From contig NZ_PTQY01000009.1 in the NCBI RefSeq assembly GCF_002943465.1, forward strand, positions 1 through 64,000: DNA of 64,000 nt. The letters are read 5' to 3'. The notes beneath the pieces were generated by a model that ran no database searches, was not told where the DNA came from, and worked only from the letters and a program-made list of their open reading frames with translations. Shown piece after piece: positions 1 through 8,363 of this stretch. This DNA is from Rhodoferax sp. TS-BS-61-7. Lineage in GTDB: Bacteria; Pseudomonadota; Gammaproteobacteria; Burkholderiales; Burkholderiaceae_C. The first letter of the stretch is position 1. Each line of letters begins with the position of its first letter. Both the position numbers and the translations under genes were made by a program.

Positions 1-1
1 G

Positions 2-106
2 CGCATTGAACGCCTGCTTAACTCCAGACCGCGTGCATGCTTGGGCTTCAAGACCCCTGCTGAGGTACTCTCGGAACTGCGCAACCAATGTCGCGATTCG
101 AACTAG
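2..106 (+). CDS. IS30-family transposase, C-terminal fragment (cut by window edge)
   Basis: The open frame entering the window encodes about 34 residues and ends at TAG 104-106. The segment RPRACLGFKTPAEV resembles the conserved C-terminal end of IS30-family DDE transposases (N-x-R-P-R-K-x-L-x-W-x-T-P). The rest of the element lies outside the window, so whether it is intact cannot be judged. A copy of the local 60-bp repeat starts about ten bases after the stop, so the right end of the IS must lie within or next to it. No terminal inverted repeat can be confirmed. Confidence 0.75.
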   Translation, partial: RIERLLNSRPRACLGFKTPAEVLSELRNQCRDSN

Positions 107-114
107 AAATCAAG

Positions 115-173
115 AAATTGGCCTCTAGCACCCGTAGATACTGCGCAAGTAGCTACTAAATGCATAGCAAATT
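115..173 (+). repeat. 60-bp family repeat, copy 1
   Basis: Matches the window consensus GGCCTCTAGC-CCGTGGAATATGCGCAAGCAGCTATT followed by a short hairpin arm ending in TAGCAAATT. It lies between the transposase stop and the convergent pglL stop at 172. Confidence 0.8.
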
Positions 174-1710
174 ACGGTAATTCTGTCTGCGCTTGATCGT
201 AGTTGGCCTGCCACTGGCGACGGATGTGTTCGGTGGCCGCGCTCTCCTGGCCGAGCAGGCGGGCGCTTTCCAGCAGCGCCCCTATCACCCGGGGTTCGGG
301 CGAGTAGTGCAGCGCCTGCAGGGCATCGGCGTACAACGCGGCAGCGTTTTCGGGGGCGGGGCTGGTGGTGGTGACACGGGCAAAACGCACCATGTCGCTG
401 AACAGCCAGGAGGTTTCCACCTTGGCCAGGGTGTCGTCGCGGTAGGCCTCGGCCCGGTAGCTCTGGGGCAAGAAGAGTTGGCCCACGCGCCAGTAGTCCC
501 AGCCCGTATAGGCCACCACAGCCAGCATGCCGGTGGCGGCCAGCAGACTCAGCGGCAGCTGCGCGGTGTCACGGGGCGCTGCGGGGGCATTCCGCCGGGT
601 GCGCCACAGCAGCCACAGGCACAGCAGCGTGGCCAGCTGGAAGGGCCCGTACCACAGTGGGTACTCCAGCAGGCTGTGCAGCAAGATGGTGGCCAGGCCG
701 GCCCAGGCCATTTGCCGCGCGGGGGCGGTGTCGCGCCAGGGCCGGGCCCACACCACGGCGGCCAATGCGCCGCCACACAGCAGCAGCGCGGCGGGCACGC
801 CCAGCTCCACCGCCAGGTGCAGCGGCAGGTGGTGGGCGTTGTCCAGCAGTTCACAAAAACGTTCGCCCTGGTAGGGGGTGATGAAGTGCGCAAACTTGAG
901 CTCACCCCAGCCCCAACCCAGCCAAGGTTGGTGGGCGATCAGCTCCAGCACATTGCGCCACAGAATGGTGCGACTCCCGCAGCCCGAGCTTTCCTGAAAC
1001 CGTTGCAGTGCACTGGCGCCAGCGCTGGCTTGGCCGGTGCTGGCCTGCAAGCCCAAGGGCAGCGCCCAGGCTGCCAGCAGGTATAGGCCCACGGCCAGCA
1101 GGGTCCAGCGCAGCAGGCTGCGCTGCCCGTGGCGCCCCCACACCCAGGCCAGTGCCAGCAGCCCCAGCCACTGCAGCACGCCGGTGCGTGAGCTACTGGC
1201 CGCGTTGCCCAGTGCCAGCAGTGCGATGGCCAGCAGCACCCAGAGCCGGTGCTGGGGGCCTGGCGTGGGTGCCTCGTCCGCATGCACCGCCACCAGGTAG
1301 AGCAAGGCCACCAGGCCCAAGGACGTGAGCGACGCAAACTGGTTGCGCTGGCGCAGGTTGGCATAGGCTTGGCCTGGTGTGGATGCGCTGATCCAGCCGT
1401 CAAACACCAGCCCTTCTGCGCCAAAGTACTGCAACACGCCTGCCCCTGCACTCAGCAGTGCGGCCCCCAGCCAGCCCCAGGCCAGCGTGTGCGCCAGTGT
1501 GCGCGCGTCCACACGCGGCCCATATCCCACCCATGCCACCAGCAGCACGGCGCCGCAGCCCACGGACAGCAGGCGCTGCACCATCTCGGGGTTGGGGCCC
1601 CAGGTCATGGGGCTTAACCAAGGCGCCACCATGGCCAGGGTGGTGGCCAGGGCCCACACGGCCAGCCCCAGCGGCCCCAAGGGTGGGGTGTGCCAGTAGG
1701 GTCTAGTCAC
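172..1710 (-). CDS. pglL: PglL-like O-oligosaccharyltransferase (Wzy_C / O-antigen ligase fold)
   Basis: A 512-residue polytopic membrane protein with about ten hydrophobic segments. Its periplasmic loop carries ERFCELLDNAHHLPLHLAVE, matching the PglL/Wzy_C loop motif (DNAHNxPLHLAVELG). PglL enzymes move lipid-linked glycans onto pilins or other exported proteins in the periplasm; the substrate here is unknown. I chose the GTG at 1710-1708 because it overlaps the upstream stop by a few bases, and the longer open frame would run deep into that gene. Its length suits the family. It is probably co-transcribed with, and may act on, the membrane-anchored protein encoded just upstream. Confidence 0.85.
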   Translation of the reverse strand: MTRPYWHTPPLGPLGLAVWALATTLAMVAPWLSPMTWGPNPEMVQRLLSVGCGAVLLVAWVGYGPRVDARTLAHTLAWGWLGAALLSAGAGVLQYFGAEGLVFDGWISASTPGQAYANLRQRNQFASLTSLGLVALLYLVAVHADEAPTPGPQHRLWVLLAIALLALGNAASSSRTGVLQWLGLLALAWVWGRHGQRSLLRWTLLAVGLYLLAAWALPLGLQASTGQASAGASALQRFQESSGCGSRTILWRNVLELIAHQPWLGWGWGELKFAHFITPYQGERFCELLDNAHHLPLHLAVELGVPAALLLCGGALAAVVWARPWRDTAPARQMAWAGLATILLHSLLEYPLWYGPFQLATLLCLWLLWRTRRNAPAAPRDTAQLPLSLLAATGMLAVVAYTGWDYWRVGQLFLPQSYRAEAYRDDTLAKVETSWLFSDMVRFARVTTTSPAPENAAALYADALQALHYSPEPRVIGALLESARLLGQESAATEHIRRQWQANYDQAQTELP

Positions 1711-2578
1711 GGGCCCAGCAGTTGTGTTCGGTGCGCACCTCGTTGTGCACCCAGTATTCGTTGCCGCCGGTAAGCGTAAACACCCCACCCAGGCTGCCCG
1801 CCTGGGCCAGGCGGTAACCGCTGCCCAGCGCTTGTGCACAGGCGGCATCGGCTGCGCCGCGCGTGGCGAACTGGTTGCCCCGCACATCGTCGGGTGTGGC
1901 GCGCACATCCTGGTAGCCGCTGTTGCCCTCGGTCACCTGCTTGGCGCAAGCCAGGGGGCGCGGGGTCACACAGCTTTGGGGCTGCACACACTGAAAGCCG
2001 CAGCCGTTGAGGTCTTGCGCGGTGGCCGGCACCACCACCACACTGCCGGTGGGTGTGCCCGCCGCCAGTGCCGTGCCAGACGCACTGTGCACCGGAGGCA
2101 GCGTGGCCAGCACCTGCGCATTGGCGTCCAGCTGCGCCGCCACATCGGCCACCGACTTCAGCACCTCGGCCCGGCAAAAACGCCCCACGTGCACCGGCGA
2201 GGTGTCGCTCACGCAGTCGTAAAAAATGCCCGTGGCGCTGCGCACAATCGGCACATAACGCAGCCGCACGGCACGGCCCTCCACCTTGGCATCCAGCGTT
2301 ACCAGCAGGGTGCTGTCGGCTTGCAGGGCCCAGGTTTTTACGCCGCTTTGGGGGGGCACTGCGGGCAACACCAGGTCACCACTGGCCGCCGCCTGTTGCT
2401 GCTTCAAAAAATACGCATGCAGCGGCCGCATCAGCGCCGCCGCATCATTGCCCGCCCAGGCCTCGTAACGCTCCAGGTTGATACGCGCCGTCTCGCTCCC
2501 CAGGCGCGACCAGCTGAAAAAAATCAGCAGCGGCACGGCCACGGCCAGCAGCAAACCCCATCCACGCATGCGCGACAT
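1703..2578 (-). CDS. membrane-anchored protein of unknown family, pilin-like middle region
   Basis: 291 residues: a basic N-terminus and one hydrophobic segment (about residues 6-23), then a mostly periplasmic chain. Residues about 90-145 (SGVKTWAL, RLRYVPIV, FYDCVSDTS, RFCRAEV) recall the beta region and disulfide loop of type IV pilins, but the N-terminus is not a prepilin one. The last third is cysteine-rich and ends GNEYWVHNEVRTEHNCWARD, which looks lectin-like. It overlaps the PglL-like ligase by 8 bases, so it could be a glycosylation substrate; that is inference from position. I do not recognise a named family. Confidence 0.6.
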   Translation of the reverse strand: MSRMRGWGLLLAVAVPLLIFFSWSRLGSETARINLERYEAWAGNDAAALMRPLHAYFLKQQQAAASGDLVLPAVPPQSGVKTWALQADSTLLVTLDAKVEGRAVRLRYVPIVRSATGIFYDCVSDTSPVHVGRFCRAEVLKSVADVAAQLDANAQVLATLPPVHSASGTALAAGTPTGSVVVVPATAQDLNGCGFQCVQPQSCVTPRPLACAKQVTEGNSGYQDVRATPDDVRGNQFATRGAADAACAQALGSGYRLAQAGSLGGVFTLTGGNEYWVHNEVRTEHNCWARD

Positions 2579-2580
2579 GG

Positions 2581-2985
2581 CTAGGCCTTGTTAAACAGCG
2601 GGTGCAGCGTGCTGTGTTTGCCATCAAACACCTCATGCCCTTCGTCGATCTGCAGCGTGATGCCCAGTGGCTTCTGGGCCAGCAGCGTGGCAAAGTGCGC
2701 GCCCACGGCGGCCGTCAGCGCGTCACCCATCTGCTTTTGCAGCGCCGCGCTGCGCCCGCGCGCAATGCGCAGGTTCAGGTAAACAAAGCCGTAGTCGCCT
2801 TTGCCGTCGGCCACCGCGCTGTGCGCCGCCGGGTAGGCCAGCACGCGCACGCCACCGGTGGGGAACACCTGTTTGCCGGTCTCGTCGCGCTGCGCCAGCA
2901 TGGTGTCGGCCATGGTGCGGCACAGGGCGGACATATCGCTCTCGCGGTCCAGGTTGGCGGTGTACAGAATGACCAGGTGGGGCAT
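2581..2985 (-). CDS. 5-carboxymethyl-2-hydroxymuconate isomerase family protein
   Basis: 134 residues beginning MPHLVILYTANLD, typical of the CHMI branch of the tautomerase superfamily, where Pro-2 becomes the N-terminal catalytic base after methionine removal. Conserved family segments include FPTGGVRVLAYPA and YLNLRIARGRS. In homoprotocatechuate degradation this enzyme isomerises 5-carboxymethyl-2-hydroxymuconate, but no other hpa genes are nearby, so the true substrate is uncertain. It lies two bases before the membrane-anchored protein gene and could be in its operon. The start has a plausible upstream GGAACC but no strong Shine-Dalgarno. Confidence 0.8.
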   Translation of the reverse strand: MPHLVILYTANLDRESDMSALCRTMADTMLAQRDETGKQVFPTGGVRVLAYPAAHSAVADGKGDYGFVYLNLRIARGRSAALQKQMGDALTAAVGAHFATLLAQKPLGITLQIDEGHEVFDGKHSTLHPLFNKA

Positions 2986-3019
2986 GGCAGGTTCCTTGGG
3001 GGGAGATCGGTTTATACAA

Positions 3020-3079
3020 GAAATAGGCCGCTAGCCCACGTTCTGTATGCGCAAGAAGCTATTGTATTAATAGCAAATC
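3020..3079 (+). repeat. 60-bp family repeat, copy 2
   Basis: AAATAGGCCGCTAGCCC, then TATGCGCAAGAAGCTATT and TTAATAGCAAATC. The last part can form a GCTATT/AATAGC hairpin. It lies immediately beyond the stop of the minus-strand RIO kinase gene and before the tautomerase gene start. Confidence 0.85.
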
Positions 3080-3087
3080 GGGCCTGC

Positions 3088-3948
3088 TTAACCCGCCGTC
3101 GCCATGCGCAGCCGGCGCGCCGCGTCTTCGGCGCGTGCATCGTCAATCTCGCGCAACACGCCTGCCATGTCCACATCGGCATGGGCACGTTCGTAGTGGC
3201 CGGTCAGCACCGTCTCGTTGCTCAGCAGGCCGCCCTGGTACAGGCTCCAGATCTCGGGGCCGTAGTCGGTGGTCAAGAGGGCGGGGGCAAACTGGCCAAA
3301 GAAGTCGCGCAGGTTGGCCACGTCCCGCATTAGCATGCGCTGCGCGTGGTTGTTGCCCGCGGCGTCCACGGCCTGTGGCAGGTCAATGATCACCGGAAAG
3401 TCCACGCCATCAGCGTTGGCGAGAAGGATGTTGAACTCCGACAAATCCCCATGCACCACGCCCGCACACACCATGCGCACCACCTCGGCCACCAGCGTGG
3501 CGTGGTGTCGCAGCGCTTGGGCTTCGGTAAATGCCACATCGTTCAGACGCGGGGCGGCGTCGCCGTTCGCATCGGTCACCAGCTCCATCAGCAACACACC
3601 GTCGTGAAAATTGATCGGCTGTGGCACACGCACACCAGCCGCGGCCAGGCGGTACAACGCGTCCACCTCGGCGCTTTGCCACGCAGCCTCTTGCTCCTGG
3701 CGGCCAAACTTGCTGCCCTTGGCCATGGCGCGGGCCGAGCGCGAGTTTTTCACCTTGCGGTTCTCGGTGTAGTCCACCGCCTGGCGGAAGCTGCGGTTGT
3801 TGGCCTCTTTGTAGATCTTGGCGCACAGCGTTTGCTCGCCCGCGCGCACCACAAACACCATGGCCTCTTTGCCGCTCATGAGCTGGCGCACCACGGTGTC
3901 GATCAGGCCCTCTTCAACAAGGGACTGCAGTCTGGGGGGAGCTTTCAT
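3088..3948 (-). CDS. RIO-type serine/threonine protein kinase
   Basis: 286 residues covering a whole RIO kinase fold. The nucleotide loop SGKEAMVF is at 25-32, the ATP-binding lysine at about 44 (CAKIYK), the catalytic loop HGDLSEFN at 166-173 (Asp-168, Asn-173), and the metal-binding motif IDLPQ at 188-192. RIO kinases are best known as ribosome-assembly ATPases in archaea and eukaryotes. Bacterial members are often paired with small conserved proteins and their targets are little known. It follows a small zinc-ribbon gene by 12 bases on the same strand, so the two probably form an operon. All catalytic residues are present. Confidence 0.9.
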   Translation of the reverse strand: MKAPPRLQSLVEEGLIDTVVRQLMSGKEAMVFVVRAGEQTLCAKIYKEANNRSFRQAVDYTENRKVKNSRSARAMAKGSKFGRQEQEAAWQSAEVDALYRLAAAGVRVPQPINFHDGVLLMELVTDANGDAAPRLNDVAFTEAQALRHHATLVAEVVRMVCAGVVHGDLSEFNILLANADGVDFPVIIDLPQAVDAAGNNHAQRMLMRDVANLRDFFGQFAPALLTTDYGPEIWSLYQGGLLSNETVLTGHYERAHADVDMAGVLREIDDARAEDAARRLRMATAG

Positions 3949-3960
3949 GGCCTGCCGTGC

Positions 3961-4212
3961 TTAACGGCGCGGCAGCGACCAGCCGGCCTTCTGGTTGGCC
4001 GGGTTGTTTTCGTAGTCCCAGATGGAGCCGCAGCGGTCGCAGCGGTAACGCGTCACCGTCACAAAACGGCCAGCGCGCTCTTCCTTGCGGTTGTCGCCCT
4101 GCACCAGTTCGGCGTGGCCAGGGGCGCGGCGCCAGTTGCGCTGGATGCCGCGGCAGGGTTCGCACAGGGCGGCTTCTCGTGCCAATTCGGCGGCTTTGTA
4201 GTTGTCGGTCAT
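3961..4212 (-). CDS. small CxxC zinc-ribbon-like protein upstream of the RIO kinase
   Basis: 83 residues starting MTDNYKAAELAREAALCEPC. Two CxxC pairs (CEPC at 17-20 and CDRC at 58-61) are spaced as in a zinc ribbon, with a basic stretch between them and a C-terminal SIWDYENN segment. No named family is recognised. The ATG at 4212 was chosen because upstream codons show no coding character. It is the first gene of a likely two-gene unit with the RIO kinase and could be a partner or substrate of that kinase. Confidence 0.7.
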   Translation of the reverse strand: MTDNYKAAELAREAALCEPCRGIQRNWRRAPGHAELVQGDNRKEERAGRFVTVTRYRCDRCGSIWDYENNPANQKAGWSLPRR

Positions 4213-4355
4213 GGGGAGATTGTCGCCGCTGCGGGCCGCAGCCCCTCTGTAGTGCTGTGCAGACTGATACAGCGCAGCACTGCACCACCCTGCCTGTGCA
4301 GCACGGCGGCCCGGGCCGCTTCTACATTCGAGTCCACTTTTGCTGGAGCCTGCCC

Positions 4356-4943
4356 ATGTGGACCGACCTACTGCCCCTGATGACCTACTGCTTTGTGATG
4401 TCCAGCACGCCCGGGCCCAACAACGTGATGTTGGCCACCTCGGGCGCGCTGTTTGGTTATCGCCGCGCGCTGCCACAGATTTTTGGCCAGGTGAGCGGGG
4501 TGGCGGTGCAGACCTATGTCACCTGCCTGGGGCTGGGCAGCCTGTTCGTGGCCTTCCCGGTGCTGCACCAGATTCTGCGCATCACCGGCGCCGTGTACCT
4601 GATCTATCTGGCCTGGAAACTCTGCGCCAGCTCCATCGGCGAGGCACAGGCTGCCAAGCCGCTGAGCTTTGCGCAGGCCGCCCTGTTCCAGGCGGTCAAC
4701 CCCAAGAGCTGGGTGCGGGCGATCACGCTGGCCACAGTGTTCATGCCGGCGGGTTTGAGTGCACCTATGGGCGCGCTGGTGGTTGCCGTCGTGGGCGCAG
4801 TGATCGGCATTCCCAGCGTCTCGATGTGGGCGCTGTTTGGGGTGGCCATCCGCCGCCTGCTGACCGACCCGCGCAAGCAGCGCATCTTCAACCTCAGCAT
4901 GGGCGCCATGTTGGTGGTGCTGGCGATCAGCTTTCTGCGCTAA
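4356..4943 (+). CDS. LysE/RhtB-family amino-acid exporter
   Basis: 195 residues with about six membrane segments. The family motif follows the first helix (SSTPGPNNVMLATSGALFGY, residues 15-34), the typical LysE/RhtB P-G-P-N signature. This family exports amino acids such as homoserine, threonine, lysine or cysteine by proton exchange. The ATG at 4356 sits directly before the first transmembrane segment. A MocR-type regulator begins ten bases after its stop, an arrangement in which the PLP-binding regulator often controls the exporter. The exact substrate cannot be told. Confidence 0.9.
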   Translation: MWTDLLPLMTYCFVMSSTPGPNNVMLATSGALFGYRRALPQIFGQVSGVAVQTYVTCLGLGSLFVAFPVLHQILRITGAVYLIYLAWKLCASSIGEAQAAKPLSFAQAALFQAVNPKSWVRAITLATVFMPAGLSAPMGALVVAVVGAVIGIPSVSMWALFGVAIRRLLTDPRKQRIFNLSMGAMLVVLAISFLR

Positions 4944-4952
4944 CCTTGCTTC

Positions 4953-6431
4953 ATGTTTCCCTTAGACCGCAACGCGCCCACGCCGCTCAGCGACCAGATT
5001 GAGCTGGGTCTGCGCGGGCGCATCAGCGGCGGCCAGCTGCCCGCTGCGGCGCGCCTGCCGTCCATCCGCCAGTTGGCCGGGCAGTTTGCAGTCAGCCCCA
5101 ACACCGTGGTGGTGGCCTATGACCGGTTGATGGCGCTGGGCCTGATCGAGTCGCGCGGCACGGCCGGTTACTTTGTGCGCGAGACGCGCCCGGCCAGCCC
5201 CATGCCCGATGCGGCGGCGCTGGAAGCCGGGGAAGAACAAGATGGCGTGTGGTTTGCCCAGCAGGCCAATGACCAGCGCGCCGGTGTGCTGCTGGCCAGC
5301 AGTGGCGCGCTGCCGCCGTCGTGGCTGCAAGACGCCGTGCCCGCCACCGTGGTGCAGCGCGGCCTGGCACGTGCCAGCGCCGGCATGGCCTCGCGCTGCC
5401 CGCCGCAGGGCCTGCCCGATTTGCGCGAGCGCATCGCCATGGTCTTGCGCGGTGTGGGCATTGCGGTGGACGCGGGCCGCATCCTCACCACGCTGGGTGG
5501 CACGCACGCCATTGACCTGATTTGCCGCGCCTTCTTGCAGCCCGGCGACACCGTGCTGGTCGAAGACCCCGGCTACTTTTTGATGTTTGAGCGCCTGCGC
5601 AAAGACGGCATTCGGGCCATCCCCATCCGGCGCAACCCCGATGGCCTGGACCTGGCGCAACTGGAAGCCGCCTGCCGCGAACACCACCCGCGCCTGCTGT
5701 TCATCCAGACCGTGCTGCACAACCCCACCGGCTGGAGCAGCACTGCGGCCAACCTGCACAAGGTGCTGATGCTGGCGCAGCAATATGGGTTTTTGATTGC
5801 CGAGGACGATGTGCACGGCCACTTTCACCCTGGCCATGCCACGCGCCTGGCCAGCCTGTCGGGGTTGGACCGCGTCATCTACTACTCCAGCTTCTGCAAG
5901 GCCCTGAGCCCCGCGCTGCGCATGGGCTATATGGCGGCCGAGCCGGTGCTGCTCAAAGCGCTGATGCGCGAAAAGATCTGCTCGATATTGACCGGCCCCG
6001 CATTCAACGAATATGTGCTGCTGGAGGTGCTGGCTGCCGGGCGCTGGCGCAAGCACCTGGACCGCCTGAACGCCAAACTGCTGGCCGCCCGCCACGCCAG
6101 CGCGCGGCAGCTGACAGACGCCGGTTTGCAGTTAGACCACCCTGGTGAAGGCGGCCTGTTTTTATGGGCCACGGTGCCCGGCGATATTGACCTGACCCTG
6201 CTGGTACAAGACGCCTACCGCAACAAGATTGTGCTGATGCGCGGCGCCACCTTCAGCGCCAACAACCAGGCCGATGCCCACATCCGCTTCAACGTGGCCT
6301 TCAGCCAGCAGCCCCGTTTGGCGGACTATTTGCGCGAGCGCTTGCAGTCGCTGGCTGGTGCCCGTGCGGCGCTGGCCCGGGTGGGCACGCCGGGGCAGCT
6401 CAGTCCTGCGTCTGCCCCATCACAGCCGTAA
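4953..6431 (+). CDS. MocR-type regulator (GntR wHTH + class I aminotransferase domain)
   Basis: 492 residues. Residues 1-75 form a GntR winged helix (LPSIRQLAGQFAVSPNTVV). From about 110 to 470 it is a fold-type I aminotransferase domain with the aspartate/tyrosine PLP pocket (EDDVHGHFHPG) and the Schiff-base lysine region YYSSFCKALSPALRMGY. MocR proteins sense PLP or amino compounds and activate or repress neighbouring genes. Being 10 bases behind the LysE exporter suggests it regulates that exporter. Its 3' end overlaps the convergent LysR gene by 32 bases. Confidence 0.9.
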   Translation: MFPLDRNAPTPLSDQIELGLRGRISGGQLPAAARLPSIRQLAGQFAVSPNTVVVAYDRLMALGLIESRGTAGYFVRETRPASPMPDAAALEAGEEQDGVWFAQQANDQRAGVLLASSGALPPSWLQDAVPATVVQRGLARASAGMASRCPPQGLPDLRERIAMVLRGVGIAVDAGRILTTLGGTHAIDLICRAFLQPGDTVLVEDPGYFLMFERLRKDGIRAIPIRRNPDGLDLAQLEAACREHHPRLLFIQTVLHNPTGWSSTAANLHKVLMLAQQYGFLIAEDDVHGHFHPGHATRLASLSGLDRVIYYSSFCKALSPALRMGYMAAEPVLLKALMREKICSILTGPAFNEYVLLEVLAAGRWRKHLDRLNAKLLAARHASARQLTDAGLQLDHPGEGGLFLWATVPGDIDLTLLVQDAYRNKIVLMRGATFSANNQADAHIRFNVAFSQQPRLADYLRERLQSLAGARAALARVGTPGQLSPASAPSQP

Positions 6432-7308
6432 GGCGCTGCACCGCCATCTCTACAAACGCCGTCACCGCGCGCGGCACATGGCGGCGGCTGGGGTAGACCA
6501 CGTACATGCCGGCCGGCGCACTGGCCACGCCGGGCAATACCTCCACCAGCGCGCCATCACGCAAGCTGTCGCGCAGTGCATTGATGGGCAGCAGGCAAAT
6601 GCCCAGACCCGCCTCGGCCGCCTTGCGCTGCGCCTGGCCGGTGCTGGCGCCCAGGCGCCCGTGCACGGCCACTTGCACTGGGCCGCTGGGCCCGTTCAGG
6701 TTCCAGGTGCCGTGGCCACCCGTGTGGGCGGGGCAAATGCAGTCGTGCGCGGTCAGGTCGGCGATGGTCTGCGGCGAACCACGCGCGGCCAGGTAGGCCG
6801 GGCTGGCGGCCAGCGCCAGGTAGCTGCTGACCAGCTTGCGTGCCACCAGACTGGAGTCCGGCAGCTCGCCACTGCCGCGAAACGCTACGTCAATACCCTC
6901 GCCCACCACATCGGCCATGCCGTCGCTCAGCACAAACTCCAGCTGCACCGCCGGGTGTGTGGCCAAAAACGCGGCCACCCAGTCCATCGCAAAGTAGTCA
7001 AAAAAGCCCGAGGGCGCGGCCACGCGCACGTGGCCTTTGGGCGCCTGGTCGTTGCCGGCCAGCGCACTGGCTGCGTCCTGCAGCGTGGCGATCTGCGCCG
7101 CGCTCTGGTCAAACAGCGTGCGGCCCGCGTCGGTCAGCGTCAGTTTGCGCGTGGTGCGCTGCAGCAGCCGGGCTTGCAGGCTGTCCTCCAGCTGCGCCAC
7201 CTGGCGGCTCAGCGTGGTGGGCGGCATACCCAGCCGCCGCGCTGCCACGGCAAAACTCCCGGCTTGCACCACCTGCACAAACAGCGCCATCTGGTTCAGG
7301 TCCAGCAT
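6400..7308 (-). CDS. LysR-family transcriptional regulator
   Basis: 302 residues with the N-terminal winged helix (MLDLNQMALFVQVVQAGSFA, then RRLGMPPTTLSRQVAQLE) and the LysR substrate-binding domain (about 90-300). It is transcribed divergently from the pirin gene across about 110 bp, the usual layout in which a LysR protein controls the neighbour and itself. The ligand is unknown. Confidence 0.92.
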   Translation of the reverse strand: MLDLNQMALFVQVVQAGSFAVAARRLGMPPTTLSRQVAQLEDSLQARLLQRTTRKLTLTDAGRTLFDQSAAQIATLQDAASALAGNDQAPKGHVRVAAPSGFFDYFAMDWVAAFLATHPAVQLEFVLSDGMADVVGEGIDVAFRGSGELPDSSLVARKLVSSYLALAASPAYLAARGSPQTIADLTAHDCICPAHTGGHGTWNLNGPSGPVQVAVHGRLGASTGQAQRKAAEAGLGICLLPINALRDSLRDGALVEVLPGVASAPAGMYVVYPSRRHVPRAVTAFVEMAVQRLTAVMGQTQD

Positions 7309-7419
7309 CTCATTCCTAACAAAAACGGCATAGTGAATGCCAATTGTGGCGTCTACACAAGTAATAGGGCAAGCCCTAACCTACAGACATCGCTTGATTC
7401 ACCGTTTAAGGAGATCACC

Positions 7420-8277
7420 ATGTTTGCAGCCGCTACCGCCGAAGTTACCGTCCAACAACGCCCCATCGTCCACCGCACGCGCGGTAGCAGCCATGGCGCC
7501 ATCACGCGTCTGGTCAGCCCTGGCGACCTGGGCGAAGTGCTCAAGCCTTTTATCTTTCTGGACCGCTTTGAAGTGCCCGCCGGTGGCCAGCCGCCCCGCT
7601 TTGGCATGCATCCGCACTCGGGCATTGCCACGCTCACCTATTTGATGAGCGGTCAGACCGCCTATGAAGACACCACCGGCGAACATGGCGCGAAAGGCGT
7701 GTTGCCCAATGGCGGCGTGGAATGGATGATGGCCGGCGGCGGCGTGTGGCACACCGGCGCGCCCGACAACACCGAGCGCGTGCTGGGCTTCCAGCTCTGG
7801 GTGGCCATGCCGCCCGAACTTGAGCTGGCCGAGGCGCACAGCATCTACCTGGGCCCCGAAGGCGTGCCCCACGCTGGCCCCGCGCGCGTGTTGCTGGGTG
7901 CGTACGAAGGAAAGGTCAGCCCCATCCCCGCACCGTCCAACATGACCTACCTGGGCGTGCACCTCAAGGCCGGTGAGACCTGGCGTTTTGCGCCGCCCGC
8001 CGGCCACACTGTGGCCTGGGCTGCGGTGGGTGAAGGCGTGCTCACTGCGCCCGCCGCGTTGCGCACGGGTGACCTGGCGGTGTTTGACGAGGCTGGCGGT
8101 GCGATTGAATTCGAGGCGCAAACCGACACCGCCTTTGTGCTCGGCTCGGGTGTGCCGCATCCGCATGAGCTGTTCATGGGGAACTACTCGGTGCACACCA
8201 GCGCAGCCGCGCTGCACCGCGGCGAGGCCGGCATCCGCGAGCGCGCGCAGCTGCTGCGCCAGCAAGGGCGCATGTAA
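7420..8277 (+). CDS. pirin family protein
   Basis: 285 residues, a bicupin. The metal-site motif HPHSGIATLTYLMSG lies at about residues 64-78, followed by GVEWMMAGGGVWHTG, both hallmarks of pirins. The ATG at 7420 follows AAGGAG at 7409-7414. Pirins are iron-binding cupins; some show quercetin dioxygenase activity and others have regulatory roles. The divergent LysR gene probably controls it. Confidence 0.92.
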   Translation: MFAAATAEVTVQQRPIVHRTRGSSHGAITRLVSPGDLGEVLKPFIFLDRFEVPAGGQPPRFGMHPHSGIATLTYLMSGQTAYEDTTGEHGAKGVLPNGGVEWMMAGGGVWHTGAPDNTERVLGFQLWVAMPPELELAEAHSIYLGPEGVPHAGPARVLLGAYEGKVSPIPAPSNMTYLGVHLKAGETWRFAPPAGHTVAWAAVGEGVLTAPAALRTGDLAVFDEAGGAIEFEAQTDTAFVLGSGVPHPHELFMGNYSVHTSAAALHRGEAGIRERAQLLRQQGRM

Positions 8278-8320
8278 GGCTCGGCTGCAGGGCCGGTGAG
8301 CTATGGCGTTGGCTTGAATG

Positions 8321-8336
8321 CTGTGTAAAAATACAG
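8321..8336 (+). promoter_or_regulatory. LexA box upstream of alkB
   Basis: CTGTGTAAAAATACAG is an exact CTGT-N8-ACAG LexA operator, 28 bases before the GTG start of alkB. This places the alkylation-repair gene in the SOS regulon rather than, or as well as, an Ada response. Confidence 0.85.
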
Positions 8337-8363
8337 TATTCAAAGCCTGCCCTTGCCCGCCCC

